In this document: one piece after another, positions 40,970 to 51,237 of the stretch
Position numbering within the stretch: position 1 is the stretch's first letter
Layout of the letters: every line of letters begins with the position of its first letter
Source of the DNA: Macrosoma leucophasiata
Lineage: Eukaryota > Arthropoda > Insecta > Lepidoptera > Hedylidae
Length of the DNA: 64,000 bases
Assembly: GCA_036365455.1 (NCBI GenBank)
Contig: JAWQUS010000030.1
Location: forward strand, 682,001-746,000
Direction of reading: 5' to 3'
Program-made: the position numbers and the translations under genes
The notes under the pieces: generated by a model
The model's database searches: none
What the model was told of the DNA's origin: nothing
Seen by the model: only the letters and a program-made list of their open reading frames with translations

Positions 40970-41677
40970 TATAAAATATTGCCACAAGCTCATATAATGA
41001 AAAACACGCTTAGTAAATATCATTATAGTTATTTCACGCACTTTATCTCATAAATAATATCTGTGACACATGGAGTGTTTCCTTGCCGCGGCACTGTTTA
41101 CGCTGTACGGGCTAACCGTAAATTCTCCGTCGCGTACAAAATTGTAAGATACAATAAACCACGCTTGGCAAGTTAATATTGTTAGTTTATGTTGTGACTG
41201 TAAAATATACAATTTAGGTTTTTAATAGACTTAAAACAATTATTAATAAATCAAATACCTACTTATCATGACGCCCAAGTTTCTTTAAAAGAATTTCAAA
41301 AGGCTAAAGAATAAAAGGCTTAGCCAAGCCAGTCAGAAATATACACCTTTAGCTGATTTTGATTCTCGAAAAAGTGGTATATCTAAAACTTTTATCAAAA
41401 AATGAAACCGCTGGAAATAAATGAAACTGAAAAGCAAAGTAAAATTTTGAGTTGGCACCAAACGAACTCGTGCCCACTTCGTTGGGCGTCAACGCACGCA
41501 GAAAATGAATGTGTTAGTTTTTTCCACCTCCGTTTTTTCGTCGGTTAAAAATACTGCTCTACTTCACTTTAGAAGCGCAATAGTAAGGTTAGTGATAGGC
41601 CCAGACCCAAAACAGAGTCAATATAACTTAGGCCTCAGGGAAGGCAACGCATCTGCATTTAGAAATTAAAGAATAAA

Positions 41678-41906
41678 CGTAACTTCACGCCTGTAATCCC
41701 CGAAGGGGTAGGCAGAGGTAAATGCATGCATTCAAGCATACATGCAAACACCCACGACTCGCCGGTTACGTTTTGGCCCATGTAACAGGTAGCAAACCTG
41801 TTGCCATCTCCGGGCACATTACCAAACTACGAGGTACTGGGAAACTTCCAGAAAATGGAAGTGTGCGCGGTAGTAGTGGCCTGCTACCACTACGCTACTG
41901 AGGCAG
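41678..41906 (-). mobile_element. SINE-C copy, unit 2 only
   Basis: From CGTAACTTCACGCCTG to CTACTGAGGCAG. It lacks the box-B stretch (AATGGAAG joins GTGTGCGCGGTAG). Unit 1 has a SINE-D there with its box B intact, so the insertion also removed about 35 bp of the host SINE-D. Confidence 0.88.
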
Positions 41907-42043
41907 TAAAGGCAAAAATGGAAGGAAAAACCACCAGTCCAGCCGCTTTACCACTAAGCTACCGAAGTCCCAAGATTTAGACACATACAAAAGGCGATAG
42001 ACATTTAGTCCTTTGCCTTTTGTGTAAATGTCAACTAGGCTGC

Positions 42044-42516
42044 ATTGCTCACTTCCATGCCCAATTCACTAATTTCTGAAACAATCGTTTCTTTGTCAAT
42101 GGCTATACATTTGCCAGTCATATACGGAACTGAATCGTGGTCGCTTAATGAGGGTCTTGAAATCTCAAGCTCACACACAAAACAATGGAGAGAGCTAGAG
42201 TGCTGCGAGATGCTCGGAGTTTCCTTGCGAGATCCGAATCCGAAATCCGAGAATCTGAAATTCGCACAAGATCCAAAGTAGCCGACAAAGCCGCACCGAA
42301 TAGAGCGGAACTGAAGTAGCACTGGGCAGGGCTCATAGCTAGAGGAAACGACGGCTGCTAGGACAGTAGAGTTCTCAAGTGGCGACCGCGTTCCAGAAGA
42401 CGAAGATATCTTATGAGGTGGAATGACATCCTGGTGAAGGTTGCGTGGAATCGCAGGACAAGAATGGCCCAGGACCGTTCGATGAAGCAATCTTTGGGGA
42501 GGCAATTATCTAACAG
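42044..42516 (+). pseudogene. LINE reverse-transcriptase C-terminal fossil, unit 2
   Basis: LPVIYGTESWSLNEGLE and QWRELECCEMLGVSLRD remain, with a short extra stretch (SENLKFAQDPK) absent from unit 1. Broken by stops. Same fossil as 30,470-30,895. Confidence 0.75.
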
Positions 42517-42604
42517 TGAAGGTCTTTAAGCTGAAATTATAATGAAGATGGGAAGATAGCAATCATAAAAATTCTTAAGCAGTAAGACAATGAAGCAGTT
42601 CTTT

Positions 42605-42888
42605 ACTGGTGGTAGAGCTCCAGTGACGGAGCTCGCGGGCGTAGGCACCACCGCATTACCTAATATACTTGTCGCTAAATGGTAGTGTTCAGCACTATCG
42701 TGTTCCGGTCAGGTGGTAATGTACGGCCCTGTAATTTCCGGTATAGAGGCATAACACCTTAGGCCTCAGGAGTGGTAACGCATCTGCATTTTGACCTTGG
42801 TCTTTTTTTGGGTGACTATAGGCTACAGTCATCACTTACCATCAATATGAACTGCATGCTTGTTCGCCACTTCCATAACATAAAAAAA
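42605..42888 (+). mobile_element. SINE-A copy, unit 2 only
   Basis: Full length, ACTGGTGGTAGAGCTCCAG to the A-run at 42,882-42,888. Unit 1 at 30,936-30,945 lacks it. Subfamily a. Confidence 0.92.
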
Positions 42889-43563
42889 TTGCTTTTTTAA
42901 AAATAATTATACGCTATTTCTTAGAATGGCATGCTCATGTTCCCTTTAACCGGCACAAGTCAGTACGTCGCTCGTAAGACTCGCGAGGGCCGCGACTGGA
43001 TTTAAATTGCATTTTAAAACCCCATTTGTTTTTCGTACGCCCTCGATTTGCGTTGATATAACGATTTATTTGTTTCATTTTCTTGTTTAATATGAAATGT
43101 TATTATGTTAAGGCTTGATGTAGTACATTTTATAATGGGTTTCAAACATGATTCGTTTTATTTTGCTGTCTATTATTCTGTCTGTGTCTTTTATCGCTGA
43201 GATTTTGTTATGCGATGAAATTTTGAACTTCTGTTTAAATTATGATTGTAACCAGTTATTGGCCAAAATGATGTACCTAATTTCGAATAAGTAGCGTTAT
43301 TATAAGCGGTTTCAGAAAAAGATAACATACCACTTTGGATGATTGACAGAAATATTACGTTATGATAATTTATCACGCAGTCTCTTAAGTATTAAGTATT
43401 GATTTTTTTTTCCCTTAAGGTCCTCACTTTTTGACGCTAACTTTGTCCATTGAAAAATATGAACACGATAAAACCTCATGATGCATTATCTCGTGCCCCT
43501 TAAACACATTTCTTGGTATTCAAAATATTTTTAATTCTCAAGAATAAATAGTCAAAAATTGAA

Positions 43564-44190
43564 ATTTATTTTGGAATGCATTTGCTGTTCATAGGAAAGA
43601 CTATTTTATTGCACAGTGTTCAAAATATTTTAAAGATCATAAAAGCTGATTTACCTTTTTTTATGTCATTAAGTTGACAGAAAAGCCACTTCATGGAAAG
43701 TAGTCACCGTCGCCTTTAAACATTTGCTACACCAGAGGAATTGCCAAAGCGCTGCCAGCCCCGAAGGACACTTGTGACGCCATTTTTGAAGAACACCATA
43801 TTTTACCAACGAGGGATCACCTCAGAGGGAAGATCGTTCCAATTTACGTTGTATTTTTTTTAATTTTTCTGTACATTTAATATCATATGTAACTCGCCAT
43901 GATTCTTTTAGGGAATTTTGTACCCGTGTCCGTCCCACTCTTAGCCGGTTTTTTCTTACAATCTTTGCAAATCTAGTTTAATAAAACGCCATCGACCCGC
44001 ATCCATCTCAAGGCAGCGTCGTTTAAAGTTTATCACGTCGTTTTCATTAGCTAATTGAGTTGCGCCCTCCGTCACACTGAATACAGGTTCATGGAAAGAA
44101 ATAAGCTAGGGTTGACGGAATACTTTGCGAAATATGTTTGAGAGTTAATAGTAAGCTGTAGCACCATATTCACGTATGACAGGCAGAGAC
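43564..44190. other. no gene; possible retroelement tail phrases
   Basis: CAGAGGAATTGCCAAAGCG near 43,733 and TTAGGGAATTTTGTACCC near 43,909 resemble dispersed-repeat tails, but no boundaries are visible. Confidence 0.4.
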
Positions 44191-44192
44191 AG

Positions 44193-44420
44193 ATCATCTA
44201 TCTGCCGCTAAATGATAGTGTTCAGCACTATCGTGTTCCGGTTAGATGGTAATGTATGGCCTCGTAATAACTATCACAGACATATAACAGCTAAGGTATC
44301 AGGATGGGGCAACGTATTTGCATTTTGACCTCTGGTCTTTGTGTAGGTGTCTATAGACTGGTGTCATCACTTAAAATCAATGTGAAGTGCATTCTTGTTG
44401 GCCACCTTGATTTAAAAAAA
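44193..44420 (+). mobile_element. old SINE-A relative, 5'-truncated
   Basis: TCTGCCGCTAAATGATAG to an A-run at 44,414-44,420. Old subfamily markers (CTCGTAATAACTATCAC, GGTATCAGGATGG). Confidence 0.75.
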
Positions 44421-44861
44421 TATTTAAATTCATACTTTGATGCAATAATCCCAACCCATCAAACACTTAACGAGTAAACGTAATGATTAATTAAGAGAAA
44501 AGACTCCGATGAATTAAGAACCTATTCCTTTTTTTGAAGTCGGTTGAAAAGCGAAAGTTTCGCTAAAAGCGTGTCTCTGTCTACCCCGTAAGGAACTGCA
44601 TCAGACCGCCGACCACACTTTAGTTTTCTATTTATTGTATAGATTTAAATTGTCCGTCAAAATAAATACATTTCTCCAGTTCCAGAAGCAATCATTTATC
44701 TGCTGTCAACAGTTTGTTTTAAGTCAAACCCTAAAATGTACTTTGTGAGAGGCAAAATATTAATAACATTAGTGGCAACCAAAACTAAATTGTTATGTAT
44801 TGATGCAGTATTTACCTAATTATAAGCAAATATTAAAAAAACAACATTAGTGCTTTGGTGG

Positions 44862-45319
44862 TCTAACGTATGGTCTCGTAATAATTATCATAGAGTCAAA
44901 ACAACTTAGACTTTATGGATGGCAACGCATATGCAATGAATGTCTGGTTCAGTGAAGATTTTTTTTTTTTTTATGTAATGGGCTTGGCAAACAAGCATGC
45001 AGTTCACATTGATGTTAAGTGATGACTGCAGCCTATAGACACCCACATGAAGACCAAGGTCAAAATGCAGATGCGTTACCACTCCTGAGGCCTAAGGTGT
45101 TATGCCTCTGTGCCGGAAATTACAGGGCCGTACATTACCACCTGACCGGAACACGATAGTGCTGAACACTTCCATTTAGCGGCAAGTATATTAGGTAATG
45201 CGGTGGTGCCTACGCCCGCGAGCTCCGTCACTGAAGCTCTACCAACCACAGATAGGCTGTAGTGTTCACTTACCGTCTAAGTGAACTACATGTTTATTTG
45301 CCACCATCATAACATAAAA
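44862..45319 (+). mobile_element. old SINE-A relative split by a young SINE-A
   Basis: Left part AACGTATGGTCTCGTAATAA to TCAGTGAAGAT and right part ATAGGCTGTAGTG to CACCATCATAACATAAAA are one old copy once 44,960-45,246 is removed. Confidence 0.7.
44960..45246 (-). mobile_element. SINE-A copy nested in an older relative
   Basis: Full length, T-run 44,960-44,972 to CTCTACCAAC. It lies opposite in orientation to its host SINE. Subfamily a. Confidence 0.88.
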
Positions 45320-45710
45320 GTATATTCGTGACAGCCCTAATATATGAAAGCATTTTGTATACCTACTATACAGGATATAGAATAGCAGGGAGCTCTTTTT
45401 ATTGCTTTTCAAGGGCCCTATGTTAATTTAGATATTTTCGGATGTGCTTTTAACTGCGCAAGCATATACGCCGCTTGAATACCGTACGTTTGTTTACTTC
45501 TAAATAGAAATAATGGTTGAAATTCATCTACTTTTGAGGTTTCGGTATAGGGAACAAATAAAATGCTCCTAATTTTCTTTCGCAGGCATGATGTAACTAA
45601 TTATGGGTTACAAATGCATCATAAATGCCTATTCTTAGGTCGATTCATAGAGTTGGTATAAAAATATACAAAGTATGTATCTTTGAATTCGACGACCGTT
45701 AAGTGATGCA

Positions 45711-46034
45711 TGAATACCGCTTGATTCGAGGCTCGCAGGTTCTATTCCAGGACAGGGTTGTTTTTTAATGTAATGGGAGTGCCAAACAAGCATGCAGTTC
45801 ACGTGATGACTGCAGCCTAGAGACACCCACACAATGACCAGAGGTCAAAATGCAGATGCGTTGCCACTCCTGAGGCCTAAGGTGTTATGCCTCTGTGTCA
45901 GAAATAACAGGGCCGTACATTACCACCTGACCGGAACACGATAGTGCTGAACACTACCATTATGAGGCAAGTATATTAGGTAATGCGGTGGTGCCTACAC
46001 CCGCGAGCTCCATCACTGGAGCTCTACCACCAGT
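45711..46034 (-). mobile_element. SINE-A (45,761-46,034) inserted in a SINE-B-like head
   Basis: GCTTGATTCGAGGCTCGCAGG and TTCTATTCCAGGACAGGG at 45,719-45,757 (plus strand) resemble the SINE-B head. The minus-strand SINE-A follows from the T-run. ACAGGG occurs just before (45,752-45,757) and just after (46,040-46,045), a likely short target duplication. The SINE-A lacks the CATTGATGTTAAGTG stretch. Confidence 0.8.
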
Positions 46035-46231
46035 AAAAACAGGGACGATGAGATATTAATTGGTGTGGAGAGGTCGCCACAAGGTGGCCAGGAAAGTTAG
46101 GTATCATGTATTTTCATACTAGCAGCTTGGATACGTAGACGGAGACTTCGCCATGGCGTCCTAGCGAGTTTGGGCCCTTAGTGTTAGGTTAGATTATATA
46201 TATTTGTTTAAATTAAGACGCTTTACTAACT

Positions 46232-46412
46232 TAAGTCAGAGAATATGTAATAATACTACGAATAGAATAGAACCTCCTCCCCTCTTATGGGAGACGGTTG
46301 GTATTTTGTACGTGCTACGCACACAGGTGCACGTGTAAATACACGTCACTGATGGATGTCTGTGTAATAGAGACCAAATTAAGCCTTTGTATGGAATTTT
46401 GGCGGAGTGTCC
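46232..46412 (+). repeat. repeat R6, second copy
   Basis: Shares AATATGTAATAATACTACG, CCCCTCTTATGGG, GGTTGGTATTTTGTACGTGC and GTATGGAATTTTGGCGGA with 15,400-15,628. Confidence 0.6.
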
Positions 46413-46487
46413 GCGGTATGCTTCAGTGTTAATGTCCAAAGTGGTGCCAAAAATCATATTTGCTTTTTAACTGACTTATAAATAAAT

Positions 46488-46592
46488 TACAAAACGTAAC
46501 CGGCGAATCGTGGGTGTTTGCATGTATGCTTGAATGCATGCATTTACCTCTGCCTACCCCTTCGGGGATTACAGGCATGAAGTTACGTTTTT
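46488..46592 (+). mobile_element. SINE-C 3' fragment, unit 2 only
   Basis: AAAACGTAACCGGCGAATCG to CCTACCCCTTCGGGGATTAC and GAAGTTACG with a T-run. Unit 1 has the dispersed element (36,171) near this place, not this SINE. Confidence 0.8.
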
Positions 46593-47023
46593 TTTTAATA
46601 AATAAATGAGTTAGTAGTTGAATTAACCTTATGGATGGTTATTTTCCGGTGTGCATATAATTTTAAGTCCATCCATCATTTTTCTTTGATCCTTTCTTCC
46701 TTGGCACGATTCGAAGACTACACATAGCCAGATATACCGTACGTATAGTATGCAAATGTCAGTCCCCCGGCAAATAAACTGCAAGTGAAGTGATATCAGG
46801 GTGTCGATAGCTGTAACAATAAAACAGGGGACCGATACCGCGTAAGAGATTCAAAACCGGTGTCCAGAGTCAGAGAAATGACGCGCGATAAAAGAATGTT
46901 ACATGAGTTGCCGGCACGATTGTGAGGTTTCTTGTTTGAATAATCTTGTTTTTTCGTAGACTTATTATTAGATAAATTATACGGGATTCTGAGTAACTTG
47001 GTAAAGTTGATTAATAATTTAGT

Positions 47024-47285
47024 TTTGCTGGTGATAGGGAGTTGTAATGTTAGGACTTGAGGGCGTAGGCACCACCGCATTTCCTAAACTATCTACCGCC
47101 AAATGGTAGAAAGTTATGTGTTCAGCACTATCATGTTCCAACTAGATGGTTAGACCATCGGGGCGGCACGGCATCTGCATATTGACTATATTGACTGTGA
47201 ATATGTCTATAGGTTGCAGTCATCACTTAGGTAACATCCATGTCAACTGTATGCTTGTTTACCACATCTGTAAAATTTATCAGGC
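47024..47285 (+). mobile_element. old SINE-A relative, unit 2
   Basis: Counterpart of 37,168-37,425 with independent changes (extra GGTA in CACTTAGGTAACATCC). Confidence 0.7.
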
Positions 47286-47529
47286 GAATCAAAAAATCTA
47301 TATCTATGTATGTTTGAATGAAGGTTATTCCTTCTTTCCCTGGTGAGAGGTGACGTCAAGTTGTTTTTTTATTTTAACAAAAGTCACAGATATTCCGTCT
47401 ATGTCTATCCCTACCTAGTGTACATAAGTACAGCACGTAAATGCAAACTCTCACAACAAACAAACTGAAAGTGAAGTGAAGTGATAGGTGAGGGTGTCGA
47501 TGGTCGTTAAAATAAAACACGGGACCGAT

Positions 47530-47625
47530 AGCCTGGAAGAGAAATATCTGAACCAGCGTGACCGCGACATTGGGGCCAGGAGACTGGCGGGTGACGAGAA
47601 TATTATCAAGTGCTATATCAGATTT
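47530..47625 (+). other. 96-bp coding-looking insert, unit 2 only
   Basis: Unit 1 reads GGGAGCGAT|TGTGAGAG; unit 2 has 96 bp between the same words. The insert is a multiple of three, fully open, richer in GC than its surroundings, and reads SLEEKYLNQRDRDIGARRLA and onward to ENIIKCYI, a charged helix-like peptide. I do not recognise it. A gat triplet borders both ends, so microhomology-mediated insertion is possible; equally unit 1 may have lost it. Confidence 0.55.
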
Positions 47626-48295
47626 TGTGAGAGATTAAAATTGAAAAGATTACAAAGATATAGCTTTTACGTGCACTCGTAAATGGTATATAAATACATA
47701 TCAAACATAATGTAAATACGCTAACACTCAGGTTTAAAATTGTACCACAGTTCCGTATGTTATGTATACATGCGGACACTAATCATTGTGTGATTCCGAA
47801 TAGTTTACTGTTATAGTGATTCATAGAATATTTATTTTAGTTTACTTGCTTCTTTCGTGGCCCGACTCCTTGTAATATCCAGCAAATATTTATCGGTGGT
47901 GTAAAACACTACAATGACGTTGTGTATGAGAGCGGAGTCTTGGTCCACGCAGCCTTATTTACTGAGTTTACATTAACGTCGCTGTTCATGGAGTTATGAA
48001 AGTAACAAAGATGGAATAAAAATGATAATCTACTCAACTCAGGTTAGGAACGAACTCATTTGCAAAATTATCTATTTAAATTCTGTTTTAATGAAAAATT
48101 ATAAAAAACAAAGACTTCGAAACCAGAAAATACAAAAAAACTACAATTTAAAAATTACAATTTGAATCCATAAAAAAAATCTAAACACAGTATTGTACAT
48201 TCTACTATTCTGAAAAATGGTCTGCGTAAAATAGCATTCTGTCCGATAGCGATATTTTAAAATAGTATTTTATTTTATATTTTTTAGTTTATAGC

Positions 48296-48428
48296 CTCAT
48301 TATCATCGTCACTCCAGCCGGTAGACGTCCACTGCTAAAACCTAAGCAGAAAACGCTCTAATCGCCACGCTTGGCAGGCGGATTGAAGATCGCGTTGGCG
48401 GTAGTTTTATCGAGAATTCTGAATGGCT
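48296..48428 (-). mobile_element. LINE-ATG tail
   Basis: CTCATTATCATCGTCACTCC, GCCGGTAGACGTCCACTGC, TCGCCACGCTTGGCAGGCGG and ATTCTGAATGGCTG match the minus strand of the LINE-ATG tail, of which 25,629-25,735 is a shorter copy. Confidence 0.75.
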
Positions 48429-48544
48429 GTTAGAATTGTTTGACCAACATTGTTAGGTAGACTGACTGCAATAGGGGAAGAATCTCTCCTTAACCCTCAA
48501 GTGGGGTGAATTGCCTAAATTCGTACATGATTTAAGTGAATCAA

Positions 48545-49240
48545 AGCGGAACTAACGAGAAAACCCGTCACTTCGGGCTTGTCTAACGCAACTAGAAGTT
48601 CGGCAATGCGGGCTGAGTGATTGCACCGCTAAATGTGGTTGCACTCCGCTGCATACGAGTTCACTAACTGTTAACAATACAAGTTCAGGCGTGCGGTTAA
48701 ATTATAAGTCTGTGTATTTAGATACTTTGAATGTAAACTTGTATTTTAACTACATGTTAAACTATATATTTATTACTATGCAATTAAATCAAATTGTAGA
48801 ACGTAAAGCTTTGATCTATTCAATGAATAGCAAGCCTAAACAAATTTGTTAATAATCTTGTTGTATTCTTCTCTTTTTTAAAGACAGTTTTAAATTGGAT
48901 GAAAATTCTAAATTAATAAGTAGGTTAGGTGTTTTCCATGAATTTTAACAAAACCCTCTATCCTAAGCATTAATCGTACCTAAAAGTCAAAAGAAATGCT
49001 ACACTAAGAACAAGCTCAATTTTGAAAATTCAATCTAGATCTAGGCTGGGAATAAATCTATAATGGCGAATCAAATCGATGCCGACAAGAAAACCTGTCA
49101 CGTCGGTCTTGTCTAACGCAACGAGAACTTCGGCAATACTGTGCTAAGTTGCACCGCTAAATGTGGTTGCACTCCGCTGCATACAAGTTTACTAACTGTT
49201 AACAATACAAGTTGAGACGTGCGGTTAAATAATACTTCTG
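48545..49240 (+). repeat. direct repeat, two ~165-bp copies 528 bp apart
   Basis: Copy 1 at 48,548-48,712 and copy 2 at 49,086-49,240 share GTCTAACGCAAC, TTCGGCAAT, GCACCGCTAAATGTGGTTGC, ACTCCGCTGCATAC, CTAACTGTTAACAATACAAG and GTGCGGTTAAAT. No coding frame; family unknown. Confidence 0.7.
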
Positions 49241-49570
49241 AGTGTTGGCGGGTATGTTCAAGAGTTCAAGTACAGGTTTATTTAAAAGAAATATTTGCAT
49301 GTTATAGTTGTCTCTAAAAGAAAATACAAGATATATTCTTAGGTTAGCTGAAAAGCGACCAAAATGACAGACCGGTCTTAATTTTTGTGATATTGACATA
49401 TCCTTTTTCCTTTCTACGATATTAATATGATAAACTAAAAAGTTTTTAAATCCAAACGAAATCTGTTGAGAAGATTCGAAGTTATAACGTACCAGACAGA
49501 TAGCCAGACACAAAAATTCCAAAAATTGTTTTTTTTTGGTGCCTGTTACTCTTCTTCAATCGCCCCCTAT

Positions 49571-49637
49571 AGTGTCTGTACATTAAATATTTTTCTAAAA
49601 AAACTGTTTTTAGAAAAATATTTAATGTACAGACACT
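49571..49637. repeat. 31-bp perfect hairpin, 5-nt loop
   Basis: Arms 49,571-49,601 and 49,607-49,637 are exact inverse copies; loop AACTG. The arms start AGTGTCTGTACATTAAATAT. Very AT-rich; no transposon flanks. Confidence 0.9.
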
Positions 49638-49844
49638 CGATTTATACTTATTTTAAGTATAGATATACGTCTTATTTTAAGTATAGATATAAAGTTACTC
49701 AATTTCGCAGAACTTTTTATTACTTTTTCATCAAGTAGTGTTTTTTTTTTTTGTGAAATTAATGTATTTTACGTTCTTTAAACACTGACTATGAAGTAAC
49801 AAACTGACGAATAATGGGTGACAACTAGAGCTTAAAAAAATAAA

Positions 49845-50030
49845 ATACACTTACACTCACAGCCCCACATTAGCCGTGGGTGCCGTTGTACACATACAAC
49901 ACATACACAAACACCCAAACCCGAAACAAATATCTGTAGGCCATACAAATATTTGTCCCGGTGCGGAGATTGAACCCGCGACCTTTCAAATCAAACGGTC
50001 GTCTCACACCGCTGGACTAAATGGGTAGTC
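49845..50030 (-). mobile_element. SINE-B copy, full length
   Basis: Right end is the tRNA-like head on the minus strand (TAGTCCAGCGGTGTGAGACG box A; GGTCGCGGGTTCAATCTCC box B), then the body to CGCTTACACT-type end ATAAAATACACTTACACTC. It parallels 9,925-10,143. Confidence 0.8.
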
Positions 50031-50584
50031 CTCGGGTGGGTTTGTATCTAAGCCTTACTCGTCACACTGTTCCTAAAGTGCATAATTTACCATCAACGTG
50101 ATTTCAACTGCTAAAACCAACCCTTCACATCGTAAGACGTCAAAGCATTCAAGCAGAAATATCTGCAGCACATTATAAGCACGGTAGTGATGTACGTAAC
50201 AAGATTGTGCACAGTGCACTGAGTCGCGGCGCAACTTGTTGTAGTTTGACAACGCATTCGTCGATTCGTCGAGGTTGCCGGGTCCCGCGGAAATTAGATG
50301 ACGCGGCGAAGTGCTAGTGTTGTGTGTCTTATCGACATTACTTTGATTTTACTACACATAACCAGTCATAGGGAATAATGTTAATGGCAATGATATTAGG
50401 TAGACACGTCATTGTCATAAAATAGCCCGTGTTTACATGTGACACGTTTATAGTGTTTATGTGTATTAAAAATGTCTTACACTAAATATATGAGAGAAAA
50501 TACCGAAAAACACAAGAAATAAAGGGATAGTAGTTAATTGAGGTTGACTACTTAACACTGTTTCGTAGACCTAGTTTTGACTAA
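50031..50584. other. no recognisable gene
   Basis: Unique-looking sequence with a GC-richer patch (GCGGCGCAACTTG to GACGCGGCGAAGTG, 50,224-50,315). No exon or family supported. Confidence 0.4.
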
Positions 50585-51168
50585 TTTTTTTTTTTTTTAC
50601 CAGGGGAAAATGCGTTACGCATACCTACCCTTGGGGAATGGGGTGGGTTATGTGGGACTCCGGACGAAGAGTAAGACGTCCGGTTTTTAGTGGGTATACC
50701 CACTAAAAACCCCTGGGTGTTCCGACATGTCCGCCATCAGTGGCGGGGTCGCGGGAACGCTTTAGCACACATCCGCAACCCCACCGGCGGCCGCCCGCAA
50801 CCAGGCCCAATACAAAGAAAATGGGGTCATATTATGACCCCCTGCCACACTAGTGGCGTGCGGAACACCAGCACGCCAACCATCTCGGGACCCAACTTAA
50901 CCCGGGTGCCGGACGTCCCCTAGTCCGTCACCCGGGACTCCCTGTTAGGGCGGCAGATGGTGGGCGAATGCCAGCCGCCGCCGCCCAGGCCGCCTGCGTC
51001 TCATGGGGGCAGAGAGGACATTGTCTTCCCGCTCCCTTTCCGCCGCCTCCTTCTGCGACATCACGTTATCGCAGAAGGCAAGCACCGCCTGCCACGATCT
51101 CTCGCTGTCGACCATGGACTTGATCACCGCCGGCAGCGAGGGATCAGCCCCCGTGGTCATAACCATAT
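50585..51168 (-). mobile_element. R1-like LINE, 5'-truncated, with C-terminus and 3' UTR
   Basis: On the minus strand the end of a reading frame is followed by a GC-rich 3' UTR and an A-tail (T-run 50,585-50,598). The UTR contains a perfect 30-bp palindrome centred at 50,696-50,697 (GGTTTTTAGTGGGTA and its inverse) and a second hairpin GGGGTCAT-ATT-ATGACCCC at 50,823-50,841. Such stem-loops near the 3' end are what a LINE RT may recognise; that role is inferred. Confidence 0.75.
50945..51166 (-). pseudogene. R1-clade LINE ORF2 C-terminal fragment
   Basis: Frame reads TGADPSLPAVIKSMVDSE, then SWQAVLAFCDNVMSQKEAAE and an arginine-rich end (MRRRRPGRRRLAFAH) before the stop. This matches the extreme C-terminus of R1/TRAS-like ORF2 proteins (residues after the zinc knuckle). 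No RT or endonuclease part is present, so it is only a 5'-truncated remnant; the ~73 codons are undisturbed, which suggests a fairly young insertion. Confidence 0.75.
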
Positions 51169-51237
51169 AACATCATTCATTTAGTCACAAAATATTTCTA
51201 TAGATTAGGAGTTTACCGGATTGGTAAATGCTTTGCT

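Larger units (their letters stand above)
40030..48103 (+). repeat. segmental duplication, unit 2
   Basis: Colinear with 28,365-39,416 (anchors listed there). It lacks both mariners, the MITE and the dispersed block at 36,171, but gained its own SINE-A copies (40,364; 42,605; 44,960; 45,761), a TTCGCC-type tail (40,808), SINE-C copies (41,678; 46,488) and a 96-bp open insert (47,530). The middle (43,564-46,130) is hard to align with unit 1. Confidence 0.88.

Noticed and set aside
44862..45319. A SINE dimer
   Set aside because: The left and right parts form one old copy, and the centre is a young SINE-A in opposite orientation, so it is nesting.
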